Source: Luzula sylvatica (Eukaryota > Streptophyta > Magnoliopsida > Poales > Juncaceae). Taken from it: 64,000 nucleotides of DNA. The stretch lies in the NCBI GenBank assembly GCA_946800325.1, contig OX326956.1, positions 38,967,082 through 39,031,081 on the forward strand, read 5' to 3'. A model generated the notes under the pieces. It ran no database searches. It had not been told where the DNA came from and was given only the letters and a program-made list of their open reading frames with translations. Position 1 is the first letter of the stretch. Each line of letters starts with the position of its first letter. A program made the position numbers and the translations under genes. Positions 46,558 to 59,686 of this stretch are shown one piece after another.

Positions 46558-49500
46558 TTACACGTCACAATATCCAGTTGTTTGAACATAACACCCCTCC
46601 GCTAAATCTACATTTCTCCCTCTAATTACACCCCCATTAACATTATTACCAATGTTAATATTATTATTATTATTACCATGATCGACATAATACCTAGTTT
46701 GAGGCCTACAGGAAACCGAACTACTCGCATGATTATTATACTCTCCTCCTCCACCGAAATAAGGTCCGAATATAGAAGCAAACGGGTCGAGATTAGGGTT
46801 AAGATTAGGGTTAGGGTTCTCTCCGTAATCCACCATGCTGAACGAATCTCTAGTACTCTCCGTCGTGAACGACGACTCGTCCGAGCTCGTAAACAGCGAC
46901 CACTCGCTCGACGAATTCGCGTCCGAATAATCCGTTGCTGAGCTGGCAAACGCCGATTGGTCCCTGGCATTCGGTCTGTTCTCGGCTCGGAAATCATAAA
47001 TTTGCCCAGACTTCATGGGCTTCGATGCACTTTTGTGTTCAGACACGTTAGGATTGTTAGACGAGGACTTCTCCATCCACACCCTCGGAGGCCGCGGATA
47101 CGATCTGAAAAAAAAAAATCAAAATTGTAAATATTCATTCAAGAGTTAATAAGAGAGAGAGAGAGAGAATATACCTAGTGTAGAATAGCATATAAGCACC
47201 TTGTGACATGACTTGACTCAGTTGAACAACTTGCACCTAAGTTTACAAAATGAAGCGCATATAAGTTTTATAATAAATAAGTAAATGCGTAAATAAGGTT
47301 TACCTCGGAGTCGTCGATGCGGAGCCAGGTGCCGTTGAGGTCTTTGACGTAAGAGATGTAATGGCCGGAGAACGAGGCGTTGTGATTGTCGAGATGGACG
47401 ATGACCGCGTAAAGCATGTAGAGAGGAGGTTTGTCGCCGGTGCCAGTCGTGACGAACGGGATCATGTCGAGGAGCTCCGGGAACGTCACGCACTTGTTTA
47501 TTTTCCCGTACTTCCCCGACTGCTCGAAAAAATAAATTAAAATTGGAATGGGCGTGCACGTAATTTTTTAATGTGAAAAATAGTGACCTGGAATCTCTTG
47601 AGGACGATGGTTAGGATGTTGGGCACTTCGTGCACGCTTAGTTGCTTTCTCGCTCTCACATATGCCGAACACCTAAAATAAATAAATAAAATATCACATT
47701 TGGTATTTTCGAGTTGCGTGGGATGGTTTTACATTCGAGGTTTTCAGAGTTTCAAAAGGGTATATTTGATAATTTTGAGATATGAAAATGGTTGATTTAC
47801 CTTTCGCAACGATACATATTCTCGCCGTCGAGATCTTCAGGAGAAGTGAATTGAGTTAGTGCGTCCTCTAGCGACTCGACCCAACCGTGTATTTCCAATG
47901 TTAGATCCATTATGTTCTCGTATCTCTCCGATTCGTGATAGCATCTCATGCATTTCACCTTTATCCAAAAAATTAATTTCATTATTTTATTTTTATTTTC
48001 ATTCACAATATTATAAAAAAAAATAGAGTACCTTGGATTTGAGACGACCACCAAAGATTTGTTGAATTAAAGTGGTTTCTTGCAATTTTGGATCCACCGA
48101 TTTTTCGCCACCTAAGCTCTCCAAGCATGTAGATTGCATCGACATCACTAAAAGCCTGCATTTTTAATTTCATTAAAATCAAAGGACTAAATTGCAAAAA
48201 CAAATTGTATATTTCTCACCTTAGGAACTCGTGAGCGTCTTCTTGGCTACCGCCACCTAAGCGAAAATCGATGTTTCTCATATTGTTTAAAATTTTGCTT
48301 AGAGATAAAGGTCCACCATTTGCTCGTAATATCGAAGCGTGTTTTTCCAATTCACACATCAAACACCAATTTTTGGCACAACCTAGGAAAAATAATATAA
48401 TATTATTAGGTTGAGAAATTCGTGAAAATTAGAATGAAAGAAAATAACTTGAGTTGAAAAAAAGGTACAATTTTCTGAATGCAATTTCTTGAGAAGATAC
48501 ACCATGAGTGGCTTTGTACTAGTTAGACATTGCAGAACCGCATTTGCGTAACAACTAAGAGAGAGAAATCATTAAAATAAAAATTGAAAACATCAAATTT
48601 CACTTATAATATCCCTACAAAACTATAAATACTAAAAGCATATCTTTACCCAAACAAAGTTACTATATTTTATAGTTAAAAACATTTTCAAGGGATACAA
48701 GTGAAATTTCAAATTTTATGAAGAGTATATATGGAATTTAATATTATTATTAATATTATTGGAATATTTATTTCGTACCTATTTCCACAATTAACAAGGC
48801 CTCTAGGAGAAACGCCTCGAACTTCATATTGAAAGAACTTAACAAGCTCTTCGTATGGAAATAACACTTGAGACACCTTCAATTTTCACCACAAAAAAAT
48901 AAATAAATAGCTTATTCATATTAAAAATGGAAAAGAAAAGTATTAGGGTTTATATCAAAACCTTGTTCTTCTTGTTATCATTTATCAGCCCCACAAGATT
49001 GCATTTAAGAAACTTCGAGGTCTTTTTTGAAATTTCGCTCTTTTTGGAAACTTCATTTGAAATATTGTTGCTCGAACCATTTGCATGAGTAGACCCTAAA
49101 ATATTCACGCAAAAACAAAGTTAAAAAAAAAAAAAATTGTACGCAATAAATTTCCAAACTTACTATATTCATTTTTCTTGCATAATAAATTCCTTTCGTC
49201 CCCCTCGAAATAATGTTCTTTCACGACTCTACTATCTTGAGGTTTTTGCACCACACAAACCGAATTCCCATTATAAGGCGGCTTTTTATAAACAGACCCT
49301 CCTTTTAGAGAACTTTTTTCAGATATCCCCCTATCAACTGGCTCCGAGTTTTTCTCTTGATTTGGTTTCATGGGAGAGGGGGATTCGGTTTGTTTGTTTC
49401 TCTTTCTGACTTCCTTTGCGGTTTTATTGTTTTGGAGGGTGTTTTTTGAAATTGTACCACTTTCTTGATTTTTAGAGCTTTCTTCAGTACTCTGAAATTA

Positions 49501-50412
49501 TAAATAAGAGACGAAAATTAGTATTTTGTTGTTCTGATTGATTTATGTTTAAAAATAGAAGGAAATAAAATAAAAAAATCGAACCTGTGAAGAAATCTCA
49601 GATTCATCTTCGTTTTTAAAGTTGGTTTGTTTCGATTTGCTACTCGTCGATTTTTTTTCGTATTTATTATTGGCTTCTTCAGATATTTGTTCGTTTTCGC
49701 TATGAAGCGGCGAGTTTAGATTGGCCAGATCCGGCATGCAATGAGGAGCTGACAACTGTCCATTTCCAGACGCATTGTATGGCTGACACCTGTCCTTGTG
49801 CCCTTGCCTCCAGTGCACTATCTGACACTTTCCTGAGCTGTTTACCACAAGTTCAATTTATTAACAAGGGACGATAATTTCATTCGTAACCTTGCAAAAT
49901 ATCAAAATATCATAAATATCACTTCCTTAATTATTTTGTATCTCTAATCTATACATAAATAAGTGCAAAAAAGGGTAATTTCAGCATTTAATTAAACAAA
50001 TACTGTACAATTTCACACTTTACAGGTATATCCAAGAAAAGTTTCATAAATATTTAAAAGCTTACCAATAGCGAACAGATTTGCATCGAGAGCATCGCGT
50101 AGTGGCCGGCGCGAAACAAGTGGCACACTCGTAATAAAATCCACTATTCCCCCTCGATACAGGTGCAACCGGTACAGGTGCCACGTGTATTTGTGGCATC
50201 GGTACCGGTGCAGGTATATATACCGGCATTGATGGGATCGGTTCAGAGAATCTAGAAGATTCCTCGGCTGCAAGCTGTGCTGCAAGCTCACTCGCTCTCG
50301 TCTTCTTCTTCGTCGAGTCGCTCCATTTCCCTAGGAGGAAGTAGAGTACTAGTGGGAGTATTACAAGGATTGCGAAGAGAGTTGGTACGTCTGATTCGCG
50401 CGGCTCTAGCAT
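46558..50412 (-). CDS. UBP15: Ubiquitin-specific protease with MYND finger (UBP15/16-like)
   Basis: Thirteen exons on the minus strand: 50412-50066, 49837-49585, 49491-49164, 49095-48962, 48876-48779, 48554-48469, 48382-48220, 48155-48032, 47958-47801, 47672-47588, 47519-47304, 47236-47175 and 47104-46558. All joins are GT-AG with matching phase and give 866 aa. The N-terminus [18 protein letters not shown] starts a membrane segment (residues 8-29), as in UBP15-type proteins. The MYND zinc finger spans residues 96-131 ([16 protein letters not shown] and GKCQIVHW). After a polar linker comes the USP catalytic domain: Cys box [18 protein letters not shown] with the active-site Cys near 388, zinc-ribbon Cys pairs (CMRC, CERC), and His box FSGHYISYV with His near 645. 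A Ser/Asn-rich tail follows. The enzyme removes ubiquitin; Arabidopsis UBP15 promotes cell proliferation and organ size. UBP15 versus UBP16 is not certain. Confidence 0.93.
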
Positions 50413-51276
50413 GTCCGTACCAGCCTCTCTCTCATGTGAAAACCCTACAAAAGACGAGTTTAAATTTTGAAATAAGGCTTTGGAAGAATGTGTCTTTCGC
50501 AAAATTTGGTCGCGATTTGAACTGTTGAAATAGAGAATTTTGCATTTTAGGCATGTTGAAAAATGATTATCGAGTTAATTCGTTCATATGCAAGTCTAAG
50601 GAAATTAGGGTTTTTTTGGGGGAAAACTGAAATGGAAAGTATGGGCAAGTGATTAGACCCAAATTATGTGGATTTCCTTCTGTTTAGCAGTACATATTGC
50701 ATAAACAGTCGAAACCCTAGCTTTTACCGCTGGTTTGCTAGAAAAAGATATTAGAGACTCAAAATGAAGGTGGGCGAGATTAATGGCGACAAATGAAGGA
50801 ACTAAGAAGTACCCTTAGATTTACGAATCTATTAGCAAAAGTACACCTCCTGGAACTCGTAAATCGCCCAAAAAAAATCCAAAAGATTGAAATTTTCAGC
50901 ACCAATTGCTCAAAAAAGTACACATTGGGAACTAAAATCAACTGCTACTCGAATTAGATTAAAACCCACTTTCAAATAGACCTGAAAAACGAAAAAGAAT
51001 TACCGTTTTACAGCAAATTTGACGTTTTAAACCAAATTATCTCAATTTGTGAGTTTCTCCCAAGCTGTTGCTCTCTTGACCCCCCCTGAGGTTTACCTCT
51101 CAATCTCACGATTTAGACCAAATTCTCTAAATCTTCTTCTACTTCTTCTGGTTGTGCTTTTTCAATCTTATTATTCTTTCCTCTCTCTCTCTCCTTCTCT
51201 CTTGTTTTTGGGTGTGTGTGGGTGTGTGTGGTGTGTGACTGATGCAGTACTGCCCACCAAAGCAAACAGGAAATGA
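50413..51276 (-). promoter_or_regulatory. Leader and promoter region of the UBP gene, with a probable leader intron
   Basis: On the minus strand a good acceptor (ttttgtag/ggttttcac) ends at 50445, just before the start codon. A donor-like acg/gtaattc lies at 51003. This suggests a 5'-leader intron of about 560 bases and a first non-coding exon rich in GA repeats (complement of the CT tract at 51178-51202). No TATA box is obvious. The open frame at 51049-51276 (+) is the complement of this low-complexity leader. Confidence 0.4.
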
Positions 51277-54200
51277 TTAAGAAAAGGAAAGACCTTGTCT
51301 TTTACTTTTAAACCCCTTCTTTTTCCCAAATTTTATTTTTACCTCCTCAAAGTCCTCTAGATTTAATTATATTACCTCAATAACTGGCATATAAATACTA
51401 AATTTAATTTAATGTGATTACATACCAATCATACATTTTCATATCAGTTTCAAGTTTAATTTGGATATTTATTTTTTATTAAAATAAAAATTGGATGAGT
51501 TATACCTAGAAATTGATGTGAAAATTACTTGCTGAATAAAATTAACTTGATTTTATTGAGGTTAGTATCATTATTTGGTTTTGTATTTTACAAGAAAAAA
51601 TCAATATATTAAAAAATTGTCAAGAATAATTATTGAGAATATATTCTTCTTTTAATTTTGTATAGATATTTAAGAACTTTAAATCTTTGAATTTGACTTC
51701 GAGATTGAATTTAATATTTAATATGCAAGTGAAAATACATCACAAAACTAGATTTATTAAAATATACGTTCATCATGCTCGACACGAATATAAAAGTTAT
51801 ATCCACATCATACCATTTAAAAAATCATAAACATCAACATTCAAATACTTATTTAAATATCTCAACATCACTTTTCTAGGGTTGTCAATGCAAAATTGCC
51901 CTAAGTTGAACTTTTTGTGTATATTTGTGTATATGTCCAAGGTGCTAAACTCGAGTGAGGGGGAAATATGCAGATAGGCCCCTGGCTTTAATTTTGGAGT
52001 CCTGAGGCAAAGAGGGGTAACCGTACGGGACGAGGCGCGTGAGCAACTCTTTGCCTGCTTTATTGGGTAATAACAAAAGTTCCCTAATTTAATTTCCTTA
52101 ACTTTTTATTTTAGCCTTTTTCTTTTTCTCTCCTGATCTCTTGCTTAATATGTATTAATTCACCTTTTTTTTTATGAGTTTTAGGGGGTTTTCCAAAAGG
52201 GGAATTTTGGAAATTAATATGGTAGGTATGACAATTAGTTGGTTTTATTTTTGTTGAATTTTGGGGTGTTGAATTTTTTACTAGTTTTGTTTTTGTATGG
52301 TTGTGTTTAGTTTGAGTTTGTAGCATCCACCACGTTGTAGTTGTTTGTTTTATGAAATAATGGCATGATAAAGAAAAAAGATAAAAATAATATTTTTTTA
52401 TATTTACTTTTGTGGAAATGGTTTTTTGAAAAATGAGTGTTTGAAAGATCCATTTTGTGTTTTTGTATATTTTTCCCATGAAAAGTAAGAAAATGTTTTA
52501 TGAACTTTGAAAGTATAGAAAAAAAAAAGGAGTTTTTGACTTGGAAAAATGTAAATTATAAAAATTCAAACAAAAAAATGTTGTTTCTAATAATACATTT
52601 TATATTATTTTAGTAAACAAATAAATTGATTGTGACAAAATAAATTATATTAGGTAGGATTACATCTATATAAAACTAAATGTTTTTCTCAATATCTTCG
52701 GCAAAATAAATTATATTATGTAGGATTGCATTTATGTAAAACTAAATGTTCCTTCTAACTTCTTCGGCAAAATAAATTAGTCAATAACTATTTGTATACT
52801 TGCATTTTGAGTGATTACTGAAACATAAATTTTATAATTTCCCAATCTATTGAGAAATGGTTTCTAAAATATACGTATAATTTGAGATTTCGATATATTT
52901 TCTACCGAACTTTTAAATTACAAATGCACTCTTTCTAGATCTATAATAATGAATTTATTTATCTAAAACTCAATTTATTTCAAAATAATCTTAAATAATT
53001 ATTTTGCTAAGATTAATTTAACATTTCAAAATTTACTATTTGGCCTTAACCCTACTGAAAAGTGAAAACTTGTTAAGATCTATTCATCGTATCAGACTAG
53101 ACAAAAAAAGAAATAGATAAGAATTATCAAAAAAATTATTGGACCCCCACTATTCATGTTTTGATATAACTATTCTTACAAATAAATAAAAATTAAAACA
53201 AAATATATAACCTGCAACGAAAGGTGAATACTCTCCAAATCTTGTACAATGTAAGAACTATAGTCGAGAAACAGAACAAAGGGGGCTTTTAATAGTGGTG
53301 CGTAATTAAATTTGATGTTTCCACTTTATCCTTTGCATTTAATGCACATTTATTTATGTTTAATGCTTAATTCCTAAGATTTGAAAGCAAATTTAGCATT
53401 TAACATTTAATTCTTAAGATTTGGCATTATGTTTACTGTTTAGTGTTTAATTCACAAGAGTTCAACATTAAATTATACAATTTTCATGCTTAATGCTAAT
53501 TAATAGCATTGAATTTACATAAAAATCTAATTATATTATTTATATATTTTTTTTATTGGGAAGTTCTATCATACACCCTTTTAAAAATGTATTTTGGGTA
53601 TTTAGAAGAATGTATTATAAATTTTAATTTTTATGGATATTTTTTCTTTAATGAACAATTTAAATATCCTATTTAGCATATCATATCCATTGATAAATAT
53701 ACTTGAAGATTTATCTTAAATACTCGTTAATTAATAATTACTCAAAATATTCTTGAAAATGAATGTATGATAAGCAAAAAGTACGTATGATAGAATATTT
53801 TTTTTTTATATTATCATCCGTATATTATATATGAATTTTTATCTTGTGATTTTTAGGATAGGGATGATTGTACCGATATCATATTAAATATGTGATATTA
53901 TTCCCATACTCGTGCAACAGAGATTACATCAAATCGAAAATAATAACCTAGGGATTTTAGAGGATTGTTTATGAATCCAGCCAAGAAATGAAATCTCAAT
54001 CAAAAGAAACTTTTTGCATTCATCATGATTTAGGGTTGACTCGCCATGTTTGGTGAGAAAAGAAAGAATGGAACTTTCTTCAATATTGGTTTGACCTAAT
54101 TATGTTCGTGAGAATTTAATATTATTTTTGTTTGGTCTTTGAAGTATTAAAAGTATGATTACGGAATATGGATTTTCAACCGATAAAAATAAACTTATTG

Positions 54201-54718
54201 TATTTTTGATGATTCAATCATCATTACATAAAGTAAAAAACGTATTGCATGATTCAATCATACATTATATATGATTTTGATATTATAATTCGTCCAATAA
54301 AACTAAGTTGGTGTGACATAATAAGTTCGTTTAAAGTTGGAAATGCACTAATTTTAATTGGTAGATCACGAGTTATCCCTAACGAGATATCGTGATTGGC
54401 CAACACAAACGAATTATCTGTGATCATAACTTACCAAATAGAATATGACATAATCTATTTGTTCTAAGATATACGTTGATCACGGGTCATGCGTAGTATA
54501 TCGGTAGAAGAATAATCATTTTTTTTGTTATATATATGATCTTGAAACAAAATATACCGGTAAAATAATATACTCGGTGTTCATTATTGTTAATAAAACA
54601 AGTTACTAAAATAAAAACTAATTGCTGAAACTAATACTAGACGCGACGAGATATATCGGTAGAAGAATAATATTTTAGCATCTCATTTTAATGAATTGAC
54701 ATTTGATTGTAATTATAG
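51277..54718. other. Intergenic AT-rich DNA
   Basis: No gene is supported. The open frame 52111-52479 (-) is Lys/Thr/Asn-rich with no known motif. Short repeats occur: gcaaaataaattata..taggattgcat near 52640-52770, and a run of aatgctaat/catttaat phrases at 53330-53510. Confidence 0.55.
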
Positions 54719-55126
54719 GTCAACGAGATACAGCTAGATATTCGTCGTTCGGGACAAGACGCGCATTGTTGCCCTACTTGCCCAGCTCGCATGATCTTAG
54801 ATCAAATGGGTGGTAGAATGACGGTTTTGCTTAATGAATTATCGTTGAACTATTCGCACAGTCATGACGTACCGGCTCCACCCACGATGGACCCTCCACG
54901 CCAAGCACCGACAGACTTCGTCCAGCCACCATTCACAGATTACGTTTCCACTTCGCGACCGAATTATGACACTCCAGTCGGTACCAGTTTCATGGGCTTC
55001 ATGACCACCAGCTTTCAAAATGAGTATGGTGGTGCCAATACTTCGTATGGTCGTGGCGGTACTTCGTATGGTGGTCATCCAGACTATTTCGATCCGACAC
55101 AAAATGCACCGGGAGATGACATTTAG
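54719..55126 (+). pseudogene. Unidentified ORF fragment, probably element-borne exon
   Basis: Preceded by an acceptor-like attatag at 54718. From 54719 the frame reads VNEIQLDIRRSGQDAHCCPT, CPARMILDQMGGRM and NELSLNYSHSH, then a Pro/Thr-rich part and a Gly/Tyr-rich tail (YGRGGTSYGGHPDYFDPTQ) before a stop at 55126. This codon use is unlike the surrounding AT-rich DNA, so it has been coding. I do not recognise a family. Its nearness to a MULE-type end at 56682 and to frames on the other strand suggests it is the last exon of an element-encoded or captured gene. Confidence 0.4.
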
Positions 55127-55336
55127 ATTATTGTTATTGTGTTGTGTTTGTGATATTGTGATTGTGATTGTGATTGTGATATTTAGACTATTTCGATCTT
55201 ACTCCGTTGTTACATTTCTACTAAATAGGAAATACATTACTACTAAATAGGAAATACATTACCCATTATATCTAATTAATTTCTTGGATAGTAAAAAAAA
55301 GTCGTTACTACATTTCCTCGACAACATTATATCTAA

Positions 55337-56062
55337 TTAATTTCTTGGATAGTAAAAAAAAGTCGTTACTACATTTCCTCGACAATCGATATATTTCTTC
55401 ACCATGTTCCCATGTACATCACCAAATTGTCTCCTTGGTATATACGCAGGTTTGATATATAGCCATTTGGATACCATCTGCATTAACGCGTCGTGATTTG
55501 TATGCGCATGCATAATCTTTCTTTCCGGCTTAACTCCTCTTTGATACCATAAATCGATATATAAATCACCCAAAGTGCATTCCTTATACATGAAGTCGTA
55601 CATTTCCTTTACAATTCTTTCCCAACGCATGGTACAATATTTCCAAAAAATATCGATTTCCTCCAAATTTGTAACCTCAACTGGCCACTTGTAACGTTTC
55701 TAATTAACGAAAAAACACACATAAGCAAAATAATAATTTTTTTAAAGGTTAAAAATTAAATTTCAAATAACTTACGCGAAATTCATCAAAAACTCTAACT
55801 CGTGCTTTGGGGCACCATCCGCTATCCCAATTAAGTCATCCTTCGTTATTTTGGGCTAAAATAATGTACATGTCATGATGTATGAATAACGATTCATCGC
55901 GTTTTTTCCCAAATAGTGAATATCGTACATATGACACTCAATAACGGGCCTATCTTTGTGGGGAACCGGAGGAGATAAGACATGTCTTTTATAAAAAAAT
56001 GTCTCCTTCAACTCAATATCCCACCATTCTTTTTTGACAGGAGTAGAAGATGAAGAAGCCAT
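55337..56062 (-). pseudogene. Unidentified multi-exon gene or fragment inside a MULE-like element
   Basis: Three open pieces on the minus strand line up as exons. The first, from ATG at 56062, reads SSSSTPVKKEWWDIELKETF and HMYDIHYLGKNAMNRY. A middle piece near 55850-55780 reads TKDDLIGIADGAPKHELEFL and is followed by a donor-like cgc/gtaagtt. The last, from about 55700 to 55337, reads KRYKWPVEVTNLEEIDIFWK, DLYIDLWYQRGVKPERKIMH and AYIPRRQFGDVHGNMVKKY. The pieces have protein-like composition and phase-compatible edges, but I recognise no domain. The downstream edge near 56400-56682 is a MULE-type end, so this may be captured host DNA or an accessory frame of the element. Confidence 0.4.
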
Positions 56063-56379
56063 TAATGAATAAATCTTGAGAAAAGAAGAAGAGAAAGATG
56101 ATTATTTTTTGAAAAAATGAGAAGAAGATGAAGATATTAATAGGATTGAAAAAAGTAAAATCGAATATATTCCTTTCTAATAAAGACAAGAAACAATTTC
56201 TGAAAAAGTTAAAGGAAATATATTCGTTTTTTGTTTTTATGACAGTGTAAGGTCTTGTCAATTTTTTACTTTTCAGAAGAGGGCAAAAAAGAAGAGGGAA
56301 GAGGAGAAAAAAGAAAAAAGTAGAGGAAAAAAAGAAGAGTGAAGAGGGAAAAAAGGAAGAGAGAAGAGGGGAAAAAAGA

Positions 56380-56682
56380 AGAAGAAATAGGCCTGTGAAA
56401 AAGGCGTGCTTCCATTCTACGCAAGGCGTGGAGCCATTATGCGCCTTCTTTAGAGGCGTGCTTTCATTCTTCGCAAGGCGTGGAACCATTATGCGCATTT
56501 TCTTAATTATAAATTAACTGCCAGCGGGAAGGAATTAAAGGGAAATAACAAAATGCGAGGTATCATACCCCGCCAGGCGTGGAACCATTCAGCGCAAAAG
56601 ACATTTTCAGAAATATGTTCAAAACTTGGTTATTTCTTGGATTATGTTTGTTAATTTGGTTACATGTGAAAATTTTCCATTT
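56380..56682. mobile_element. MULE-type terminal region related to 16777-18631
   Basis: The sequence ttcaaaacttggttatttc, preceded by gcaaaagacattttcagaa, and the end gtgaaaattttcc match in order the right end of the element at 16777-18631. Its gcgaggt..cctcgc motifs are replaced here by aaggcgtgg.gccattatgc units, present three times. The opposite end was not found, so this is a truncated or single-ended copy. Upstream (left) it may have carried the frames at 54719-56062. Confidence 0.6.
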
Positions 56683-59112
56683 TCTTAAGGTGCATACTTC
56701 TTGGAAGAAACTGGCTAAACCAATCTCAACAGAAATATAATATTTTAGTTGCTAGTTTGAATATTCATTTTAAGCTGAATATTATTTTTAATGAACAATA
56801 TAACTAACTAATACGATATCATTTTGAATCAAAAATATTTTCAAGACGCATAATTTTTTTATATCATTGTTAAAAATTTTAATATTCAATGTTATATTTT
56901 TTTATTAAAAATATGATAAATAAAAATATTAAAATTATATAATTTACCATATAATTGTTTAAAATTAGTATATGTTAGAAATATTTACGGAGACCATTTT
57001 ATTTAATAAAAAGTACCATAATTAAATTAGTAAATTAGATACGAAGCATAGACTATAAAGGGATATGTGGGTCCAAACAAATTTGACATCATTAAATGTT
57101 AAATTTGATCTTTATATTGTGGTAAATGAAAATAAAAGTTTGTTTGGAGAATTTGTTCGGATAGCCAACAAATTATGTTTTATAATTTCACTAGTTCGTA
57201 GGGTGCGAAGTAGAAATGAAACAAGCTTCCAAACAAAAACACAATTAAAAAAAGTATTTACTGGAGTGGGCCCTGAGAATGATTCATGTTGATATTGATA
57301 CAAAAGACTCATCACTCATCGCTCATGTCATGTTAGGTCACAAAAATGGCATGCAAATATGCAATGCAACTATATAAATATTATATAATTATATAAATAA
57401 ATAATCAAATCAGGCATGATACATGAGGCGCATTATCCTGTATACATGCGTAGCAATTCATCGAAGAAAAACTAATATGATATACAATATTATGTTGTTA
57501 TGTTTTTAATAAAAATTTCTAAATATATTTTTAGTATTTTGATATTTTTTGTTATAGTCTATTTTGAAACTTTCTATGCATTTAAAAGAACTTACGTGAG
57601 CGAGGTCGGTGACAGAAAAATATTTATTTCAAATTGAATATTTTTCTTTTTTTAATTCTACCAATTGGGTTAAAAAGTATAAGAAAATCCAAATCTTTCA
57701 TTTTTTTTTTAATCTTTTAAAGTACCTTACGGTGATAGAAAAAAAAATATGTTCTATTCCGAGATTCATTGTGAAATGTTACTCTATTTTTTTATTTGGG
57801 CCTGTGAAAATTGGATCGTATTATATTATTTGTAATGTGTTTTTTTGTAACCAATAATAAGGTTATTTACTGTTAGTAAATCAAATGTTATGGTAATTAA
57901 ATTTAAGATCGAAAATATTTTGTTTTATGATGGGATTCAAATCTTGAATACTGGCCTAATTCTCAGTCTACATATCCAGCCCAAATTCTCAGTCCACAAA
58001 ATACAAATCCATGACATCTATAAAAGAGGGAATATCCTAATATTGAATGAATCATGACAAATAAAATTTGACACATAGCCATTGAAGTTTTGGCACCTGT
58101 CAATTGTCATGTGAATTAAGTTTATATTTCACTAACACACAAAATACAATAAGTTAAGGTAAACTAAAATGTCCTCTAACTCGTGTCTTGTTCATGTCAC
58201 GGGTCTCTACATTAAATGCATGGACCAACACTCATGAACCACATACAACTACAAGTCTACAAGACTACTAGTCCGTCTTGTAATTAATTTCTTTTTAATT
58301 GAGCCAACATTAAGTTAGAATTAGACAAAAAAATTATATGTTGTGAGAGATTGTGAGTTGAATAATGTAAATAAAGTTATATGAAGAATCGATAAATATA
58401 TAATGTAAATGCTTTCGTATAATCATTCATAATGTATGTTGAATATTGTCGTTCATAAAGTACGTCGAACTCACGAAAATCACCTTGCCTCACTTTTCGA
58501 TTAGAATATAGAGTGTTGAGTTGTCATTCGATATTAATTATTATTAATTATGTTGTATGAATACAAATAAAGTTATCTTATTATTTTCATATATATTCAT
58601 ATTTATCCAAAATAAAAATTAATTAAATATTAGAATATTAATGATCTTAAATTAGATATCACGACAATGCAAATATCATGTAATTATTACATATTTATTG
58701 GAAGTATCCATTCTAAAAGTATCATGAATCATGAATCTAATTTTAAAAGTATATTGGAAATATACATTCTAAAAAGTATTCGCGTAACAATCATATCAAT
58801 GACCAATATGTGCGAAAACGTTCATGGAAATGAATAAAAAAAATATTAAATATCATGCCCTATTTTTTTGAAGGTAGGGACAAAATTGGATGATCCCTTC
58901 AATAGAACTTGATAATTTTATATTAAATCTTTAGAACCTATGAATTAATCGTTAATTCATTTTATTAATTATAGGTTTAATTAGTGTGAACAAATGAGAA
59001 GAAAAAGTAGAATATTTCTATATAGTAAGCGATGCTCTTTTACTAATACTAAATTGTATATGGTAAATTAATGTGATATAGTAAGGCCCGAGGTATTAAA
59101 TGTCCTTACATG
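56683..59112. other. Intergenic AT-rich DNA with decayed repeats
   Basis: No gene. At 57060-57150 gtgggtccaaacaaatttga, catcattaaatgttaaattt and gaaaataaaagtttgtttgg parallel the right arm of the family B MULE at 33592-34827, so a decayed copy is likely. Bases 58600-58800 weakly resemble the dispersed repeat at 7.3 kb. Short open frames here show no motif. Confidence 0.5.
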
Positions 59113-59636
59113 TAGGGATGTCAATGGGCCGGGTAGAAACCCGAACCCGCGGGTACCCGACCCGAACGGGGCGGGTAATATCCGAAAAAAATACCCGCGG
59201 GTCGGGTAATACCCGGAAAAAAAAACCCGGTCCGGGTTCGGGGGAAATTTTTTACCCGCGGGTATACTCGTTATCCGAACCCGAACCCATACCCGAAAAT
59301 TACCAATAATAAGAAAATTTTGAATGTTTTATGGATTAATTATTTGTAATATTTGGATTTTTGATGTATTTGTACAAGTTGTTTGTTTTATGTATTTAAA
59401 ATTATTGATAATTTTACGTATTTGTATAATAATTTTTAATTTTTTAATTTTTTTAGATTATTTATTAATAATTTTCGGGTAACGGGTTCGGGTATACCCG
59501 TTACCCGCGGGTTCGGGTTCGGGTATGGATTTTTACCCGCGGGTATTTTGGGTTCGGGTTCGGGTAATATCCGAAATTTCGGGTTCGGGTATGGAGGAGG
59601 CTTACCCGAACCCGACCCTCCCCGTTGACATCCCTA
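59113..59636. mobile_element. hAT-type MITE, copy 1
   Basis: Flanked by perfect 8-bp duplications cttacatg (59105-59112 and 59637-59644). It starts tagggatgtcaatggg and ends with the complement (gttgacatcccta). Both arms consist of many (a)cccg/cgggt units, with an AT-rich centre. The arms of cgggttcgggta repeats make a strong hairpin. No coding. Confidence 0.92.
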
Positions 59637-59686
59637 CTTACATGAACTAATAAAAATTTAATCAGATATAGTGCTCGTATTTTAAA

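Noticed and set aside
46790..46820. TTAGGG-like run (attagggttaagattagggt) suggesting telomere repeats
   Set aside because: It lies in frame in the last exon of the UBP gene, where it codes Asn-Pro-Asn-Leu repeats. The units are irregular and not the plant TTTAGGG form.
47218..47559. Open frames overlapping exon 11 of the UBP gene
   Set aside because: Shadow of a real exon in another frame; the correct frame holds the His box FSGHYISYV.
49372..49491. Apparent frameshift in exon 3 of the UBP gene (before MKPNQEKN)
   Set aside because: Careful recounting shows the frame is continuous from the acceptor (STEESSKNQ to [12 protein letters not shown]). My first reading had dropped four bases.
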